Source: Enterobacteriaceae bacterium UBA2655 (GTDB lineage: Bacteria > Pseudomonadota > Gammaproteobacteria > Enterobacterales > Enterobacteriaceae). Taken from it: a stretch of DNA of 9,595 bases. Location: assembly GCA_002359495.1 (NCBI GenBank), contig DENB01000002.1, forward strand, positions 496 to 10,090, in the 5' to 3' direction. The position numbers were made by a program, and so were the translations under genes. The notes beneath the pieces are model-generated. The model searched no databases, was not told the DNA's origin, and worked only from the letters and a program-made list of their open reading frames with translations. This document shows, in pieces, positions 5,474 through 9,595 of this stretch (positions are counted from its first letter, which is position 1; each line of letters opens with the position of its first letter).

Positions 5474-7759
5474 TTAAATCTTGCAGGCGCCGCTCTCGCA
5501 GCCGTCATCCTGAATCGAAGGCGCCAGATCGTCCTGCGCATCTTCCGCGCCGTCGCGGGTATTCTGATAATAAAGCGTCTTCACGCCGAACTTATAGGCG
5601 GTCAGCAGATCTTTCAGCAGCTGCTTCATCGGCACCTTGCCGTTCGCGAAACGCGACGGATCGTAATTGGTATTCGACGAAATCGCCTGATCGATAAACT
5701 TCTGCATCAAACCGACCAGCTGCAGATAACCGTCGTTGGACGGCATCTCCCACAACAGTTCGTACTGATCTTTCAGACGCTCATACTCCGGCACCACCTG
5801 ACGCAAAATGCCGTCCTTCGACGCCTTAATGCTGATATGGCCGCGCGGCGGCTCAATGCCGTTGGTGGCGTTCGAAATCTGCGAAGAGGTTTCGGACGGC
5901 ATCAGGGCGGAAAGCGTGGAGTTGCGCAGGCCGTGAGTTTTAATCTCCTCGCGCAGCGTCTCCCAGTCGAGATGCAGCGGCTCGTTGCAAATGCCGTCAA
6001 GATCCTTCTTATAGGTATCGATCGGCAAAATACCCTGCGCATAAGTGGTTTCGTTAAACCACGGGCAGGCGCCTTGCTCTTTCGCCAGCGCATTCGACGC
6101 TTTCAGCAGGTAATACTGAATCGCCTCGAACGTCTTATGCGTCAGACCGTTCGCGCTGCCGTCGGAATAGCGCACGCCGTTCTTCGCCAGATAATAGGCG
6201 AAGTTAATCACGCCGATACCCAGGGTGCGACGGCCCATCGCGCCGCGCTTCGCCGCCGGGATCGGGTAATCCTGATAGTCCAGCAGGGCGTCAAGCGCGC
6301 GTACCGCCAGGGTCGCCAGCTCTTCCAAATCGTCCAGGCTGTCAATCGCGCCGAGGTTAAAGGCGGAAAGGGTACAAAGGGCGATCTCGCCGTTCTCGTC
6401 GTTCACGTCTTCCAGCGGCTTGGTCGGCAGCGCGATCTCCAGACAGAGGTTCGACTGACGAACCGGCGCGATGCTGGCGTCAAACGGGCTGTGGGTATTG
6501 CAGTGATCGACATTCTGGATGTAAATACGACCGGTCGAGGCGCGCTCCTGCATCATCAGCGAGAACAGATCGACCGCTTTCACACGCTGCTTGCGAATAC
6601 TGTCATCTTTCTCGTAACGGGTATACAGACGCTCAAACTCTTCCTGATCGGCAAAGAAGGCGTCATACAGGCCCGGCACGTCCGACGGGCTGAACAGGGT
6701 AATCTCTTCCCCTTTCAGCAGGCGCTGATACATTAGCTTGTTGATCTGCACGCCGTAGTCCATATGACGGACGCGGTTGCCCTCAACGCCGCGGTTGTTC
6801 TTCAACACCAGCAGGCTTTCCACTTCCAGATGCCACATCGGGTAGAACAGCGTCGCCGCGCCGCCGCGTACGCCGCCCTGCGAACAGGACTTCACCGCGG
6901 TCTGGAAATGCTTATAGAACGGAATACAGCCGGTATGGAAGGCTTCGCCGCCGCGGATCGGGCTGCCCAGCGCGCGAATGCGGCCGGCGTTGATGCCGAT
7001 GCCGGCGCGCTGAGAAACGTACTTCACGATCGCGCTTGAGGTGGCGTTAATGGAGTCCAGGCTATCGCCGCACTCGATCAAAACGCAGGAGCTGAACTGG
7101 CGCGTCGGGGTGCGCACGCCGGACATAATCGGCGTTGGCAGCGAAATCTTAAAGGTCGAAATCGCATCATAGAAACGCTTGATGTAATCCATGCGCGTCT
7201 CGCGCGGGTAGCCGGAGAACAGACAGGCGGCGACCAGAATATAGAGGAACTGCGCGCTCTCGTAGATATCGCCGGTCACGCGGTTCTGCGCCAGATATTT
7301 CCCTTCGAGCTGCTTCACCGCCGCGTAAGAGAAATTCATGTCGCGCCAGTGGTCGAGGAAGTTGTCCATCTGCTCGAACTCTTCCTGACTGTAGTCTTCC
7401 AGCAGATGGCGATCGTATTTGCCCATCTCGACCATGCGAACTACCTGATCGTAAAGCTTCGGCGGCTCAAATTGGCCGTACGCTTTCTTACGCAGGTGGA
7501 AAATCGCCAGGCGGGCGGCGAGATATTGATAGTCCGGGGCGTCGCGGGAGATAAGGTCTGCTGCGGCCTTGATAATGGTCTCATGAATATCGGAGGTTTT
7601 GATGCCATCATAGAACTGGATGTGCGAGCGCAACTCCACCTGAGAAACCGAGACGTTATTTAGCCCTTCTGCGGCCCAGTCCAGCACGCGGTGAATTTTG
7701 TCGAGATTGATGCGTTCCTGGCGGCCGTCGCGTTTAGTAACGAACAGACTTTGGTTCAT
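5474..7759 (-). CDS. nrdA: Class Ia ribonucleotide reductase, alpha (catalytic) subunit
   Basis: A 761-residue catalytic subunit (R1), the same length as E. coli NrdA and closely similar throughout. It reduces ribonucleoside diphosphates to deoxyribonucleotides using the radical from NrdB. Residues 1-95 are the ATP-cone, which senses ATP/dATP (His59 in SDIHET and His88 in IFHLR). The active-site cysteines are Cys225 (RQFSSCVLIECG), Cys439 in SNLCLEIALP with Asn437 and Glu441, and Cys462 in EIALCTLSAF. Tyr730-Tyr731 (KTLYYQNTRDG) continue the radical path. The C-terminal pair Cys754 and Cys759 (CESGACKI) re-reduces the active site through thioredoxin or glutaredoxin. It is the first gene of nrdA-nrdB-yfaE. 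NrdR and DnaA boxes lie upstream; the Shine-Dalgarno sequence (CAGGTA) is modest. No truncation or missing residue is seen. Confidence 0.99.
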   Translation of the reverse strand: MNQSLFVTKRDGRQERINLDKIHRVLDWAAEGLNNVSVSQVELRSHIQFYDGIKTSDIHETIIKAAADLISRDAPDYQYLAARLAIFHLRKKAYGQFEPPKLYDQVVRMVEMGKYDRHLLEDYSQEEFEQMDNFLDHWRDMNFSYAAVKQLEGKYLAQNRVTGDIYESAQFLYILVAACLFSGYPRETRMDYIKRFYDAISTFKISLPTPIMSGVRTPTRQFSSCVLIECGDSLDSINATSSAIVKYVSQRAGIGINAGRIRALGSPIRGGEAFHTGCIPFYKHFQTAVKSCSQGGVRGGAATLFYPMWHLEVESLLVLKNNRGVEGNRVRHMDYGVQINKLMYQRLLKGEEITLFSPSDVPGLYDAFFADQEEFERLYTRYEKDDSIRKQRVKAVDLFSLMMQERASTGRIYIQNVDHCNTHSPFDASIAPVRQSNLCLEIALPTKPLEDVNDENGEIALCTLSAFNLGAIDSLDDLEELATLAVRALDALLDYQDYPIPAAKRGAMGRRTLGIGVINFAYYLAKNGVRYSDGSANGLTHKTFEAIQYYLLKASNALAKEQGACPWFNETTYAQGILPIDTYKKDLDGICNEPLHLDWETLREEIKTHGLRNSTLSALMPSETSSQISNATNGIEPPRGHISIKASKDGILRQVVPEYERLKDQYELLWEMPSNDGYLQLVGLMQKFIDQAISSNTNYDPSRFANGKVPMKQLLKDLLTAYKFGVKTLYYQNTRDGAEDAQDDLAPSIQDDGCESGACKI

Positions 7760-7810
7760 GTCGCGTTTTTACCTGTGCGTGAGTATCCGTAAATTAAAAG
7801 AAAACCCGGT

Positions 7811-7819
7811 TTATGCACA
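7811..7819 (+). promoter_or_regulatory. DnaA box (plus orientation) upstream of nrdA
   Basis: TTATGCACA is a perfect match to the DnaA box consensus TTATNCACA. It lies 52 bases before the nrdA start and faces the second box at 7842-7850, 22 bp away. DnaA binding at nrdAB, linking dNTP synthesis to replication, is established in E. coli. Confidence 0.75.
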
Positions 7820-7841
7820 ACATATCCAATGTGAATAAAAT

Positions 7842-7850
7842 TGTGGATAA
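7842..7850 (-). promoter_or_regulatory. DnaA box (minus orientation) upstream of nrdA
   Basis: TTATCCACA on the minus strand is the strongest DnaA consensus sequence. It directly abuts the NrdR box at 7851-7866, with no base between them, so DnaA and NrdR could hardly bind independently. Confidence 0.8.
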
Positions 7851-7866
7851 ACACTACATATAGGGG
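7851..7866 (-). promoter_or_regulatory. NrdR box 2 (promoter-proximal), overlapping a probable -10
   Basis: On the minus strand it reads CCCCTATATGTAGTGT; 12 of 16 positions agree with the NrdR consensus acaCwAtATaTwGtgT, including a nearly perfect right half. The embedded TATATG (7857-7862) could be the nrdA -10, with a weak -35 TTATCT (7880-7885) at 17-bp spacing inside box 1. NrdR-dATP binding here would block RNA polymerase. Confidence 0.75.
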
Positions 7867-7882
7867 TTCAGGGTCGAATAGA

Positions 7883-7898
7883 TAACTACATGGTGAGT
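7883..7898 (-). promoter_or_regulatory. NrdR box 1 (distal)
   Basis: On the minus strand it reads ACTCACCATGTAGTTA, a weaker match (about 10 of 16) to the NrdR consensus. It starts exactly 32 bp from box 2, the three-helical-turn spacing typical of paired NrdR boxes. The spacing is the main support for the call. Confidence 0.6.
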
Positions 7899-8238
7899 AT
7901 TTTAGTGGGATTACGCCGGTTAACAAGAGTAAAAATAGCGGCTTTCAGGGCTTGTAATTTCTGCGATATTTCCTAACCCCGCATCTGGCAAGGCACAATC
8001 GAATGTCAACCGCAGCCAGGAAAAATTCAATTTTTTGATCGACCGCCGCTTTTTTATTCAACGCTGCTCTTTTTCGCGGCAGCAGAGGGGCGACCATGCT
8101 AAGTGGCTGCGCGGTTGGCGATTTTTTGTTCTGTGCTTAAGCAGTCTGGACTGCATCGCATCAGGTGTCCAACAGGGAAAGCTGATGGAAGCGGATAGCA
8201 TGCTAAGTAAAAACGATGACCAAAAGGTGACAGCGGCG
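7899..8238. other. Intergenic region between nrdA control sites and ubiG terminator
   Basis: No gene is seen. A long plus-strand open frame starts at 8035 but continues antisense through the whole of ubiG and is a shadow. Visible small structures: the A/T palindrome AAAAATTCAATTTTT near 8021-8035; the palindrome TGCTTAAGCA (8134-8143) joined to the hairpin GCAGTCTGGACTGC (8141-8154); and a 10-bp direct repeat CATGCTAAGT at 8095-8104 and 8199-8208. E. coli has the autotransporter gene yfaL in this interval; I see no remnant of it. Confidence 0.5.
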
Positions 8239-8267
8239 AAAAGCAGGGGGGAAGCGGGCGCTTCCCC
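8239..8267 (-). terminator. Probable terminator of ubiG
   Basis: A perfect 8-bp stem GGGGAAGC/GCTTCCCC with a 4-base loop (8248-8267) begins 13 bases after the ubiG stop. On the minus strand it is followed by CCTGCTTTTC, so the T-run is short and displaced by five bases. The stem strength and position support a terminator; efficiency is uncertain. Confidence 0.6.
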
Positions 8268-8280
8268 GACAGGCTGGCGC

Positions 8281-9009
8281 TTACGCTTTCAGGTAATGCG
8301 TATGCACCATGTAGTTAACGTCCACGCCTGGCGCCAGACGAAACTTATTGGTCAGCGGGTTATAGTGCAAACCGATCATATGCTGTTCGCGCAGCGGCGT
8401 TTCATCGACCCAGTTCAGCAGCTCCGATGGGCGAATGAATTTCTTCACGTCATGGGTGCCGCGCGGCACCATGCGCAACACATACTCGGCGCCGAACACC
8501 GCCAGCAGCCAGGCTTTCGGATTACGGTTCAGCGTGGAGAAAAACACCTCTCCGCCGGGCTTCACCAGACGGGCGCAGGCGTGCACCACGGAGCGCGGAT
8601 CGGGCACATGCTCCAGCATCTCCATGCAGGTCACCACGTCGTAGGCGCCCGGATGCTCATCGGCATGTTCTTCCACCGTCTGCTGGATATAGCTCAGCGT
8701 CACGCCGCTCTCCTGCGCATGCAGACGCGCCACTTCCAGCGGCTCCGCCCCCATGTCGAGGCCTGTCACCTCGGCGCCTTCCCGCGCCATGCTCTCGGCC
8801 AAAATGCCGCCGCCGCAGCCCACATCCAGCACTTTCTTGCCGAACAGCCCATTGCTGTGCTGCGCGATATAGCCGAGGCGCAAAGGATTAATGCGGTGCA
8901 AAGGCTTAAATTCACCCTCCAAATCCCACCAGCGCGACGCCACGGCTTCAAACTTGGCGATTTCCTGGCTGTCGACGTTCTGACGGCCCTCTTGCGGTTG
9001 TGCATTCAT
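8281..9009 (-). CDS. ubiG: UbiG: ubiquinone biosynthesis O-methyltransferase
   Basis: A 242-residue SAM-dependent methyltransferase that carries out both O-methylations of ubiquinone synthesis: on the 2-polyprenyl-6-hydroxyphenol intermediate and on 3-demethylubiquinol. SAM-binding motif I is VLDVGCGGG at residues 60-68, followed by the acidic end of strand 2 in TGLDMG (82-87), then [15 protein letters not shown] and [15 protein letters not shown]. The N-terminal block [23 protein letters not shown] is characteristic of UbiG. The length matches E. coli (240), and the last few residues (HTHYLKA) differ, as is common. AGGAG at 9020-9024, ten bases before the ATG, supports the start. It is divergent from gyrA, as in E. 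coli, and appears monocistronic. Confidence 0.98.
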   Translation of the reverse strand: MNAQPQEGRQNVDSQEIAKFEAVASRWWDLEGEFKPLHRINPLRLGYIAQHSNGLFGKKVLDVGCGGGILAESMAREGAEVTGLDMGAEPLEVARLHAQESGVTLSYIQQTVEEHADEHPGAYDVVTCMEMLEHVPDPRSVVHACARLVKPGGEVFFSTLNRNPKAWLLAVFGAEYVLRMVPRGTHDVKKFIRPSELLNWVDETPLREQHMIGLHYNPLTNKFRLAPGVDVNYMVHTHYLKA

Positions 9010-9040
9010 TGAAATGAGACTCCTGACAAAATTTCTCCTG

Positions 9041-9046
9041 AGTATA
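9041..9046 (-). promoter_or_regulatory. Candidate -10 element for ubiG
   Basis: TATACT on the minus strand, 31 bases before the ubiG start, matches 5 of 6 bases of TATAAT. No good -35 hexamer lies 16-18 bp upstream, so the promoter may depend on an activator or be weak. Confidence 0.4.
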
Positions 9047-9101
9047 AACGCTTAACGCCGCAATAGGCACGCGTCAGGCCAAAGTAAAACAGCGGTTAGC
9101 G

Positions 9102-9130
9102 TTCACCGTAAGGATGCGATGTGATATACT
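9102..9130 (+). promoter_or_regulatory. gyrA promoter
   Basis: TTCACC (9102-9107) and TATACT (9125-9130) are 17 bp apart, and the -10 is preceded by TGA, giving an extended -10 (TGATATACT). It lies about 45 bases before the gyrA start. E. coli gyrA is induced when DNA relaxes, with the control lying around the -10 region; whether this holds here cannot be seen from the sequence. Confidence 0.65.
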
Positions 9131-9160
9131 TTCGCACCTTTAAATTCCGGGATTATGTAG

Positions 9161-9595
<435 letters not shown>

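Noticed and set aside
5837..6736. A 299-codon plus-strand open frame
   Set aside because: It lies antisense to nrdA and has the Arg-, Gln- and Val-rich composition of a reverse-strand shadow.
8035..9012. A 325-codon plus-strand open frame
   Set aside because: Its greater part is exactly antisense to ubiG, a certain gene, in a GC-rich genome where such shadows are common. Its composition (many His, Arg and Gln) is typical of an antisense frame.

Overview
The window is a chromosomal housekeeping segment from a GC-rich member of the Enterobacterales. Every gene I recognise (opgD, elaB, yfaY, yfaE, nrdB, nrdA, ubiG, gyrA) aligns almost end to end with its Escherichia coli counterpart as I remember it. 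The gene order differs from E. coli: opgD sits beside elaB, yfaY lies next to the nrd operon without inaA or the glp genes, and no autotransporter gene separates nrdA from ubiG. This suggests a relative such as the Erwiniaceae (Pantoea, Erwinia, Mixta), but the genus is inference.

Layout: the minus strand carries the 5' part of opgD (periplasmic glucan biosynthesis, cut by the left edge). After a 377-base gap come elaB and yfaY on the plus strand, each followed by a convincing hairpin terminator. From 3351 to 3986 there is no credible gene. That gap holds two ~100-bp copies of a palindromic, apparently structured element in opposite orientation, with an eight-unit octanucleotide repeat between them. 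The minus strand then carries the operon nrdA-nrdB-yfaE (class Ia ribonucleotide reductase plus its ferredoxin). It is preceded by two NrdR boxes exactly 32 bp apart and two perfect DnaA boxes. A 521-bp gap follows, then ubiG on the minus strand and, divergently, the first 140 codons of gyrA on the plus strand, cut by the right edge.

Functionally, NrdA and NrdB make dNTPs, and YfaE services the NrdB diiron-tyrosyl cofactor. UbiG performs both O-methylations of ubiquinone synthesis. GyrA is the cleaving subunit of DNA gyrase, with wild-type Ser83 and Asp87. ElaB is a membrane-anchored stationary-phase protein. YfaY is a CinA-family protein whose deamidase motif has lost its serine.

The least explained part is 3351-3986. 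The two element copies are 79% identical over a 66-bp core, and several differences are compensatory base-pair changes. Their outer arms are unrelated in sequence, yet each pairs with its own partner with nearly the same bulge layout. Each copy lies downstream of, and in sense with, the gene it follows, so a conserved RNA or DNA fold is likely.
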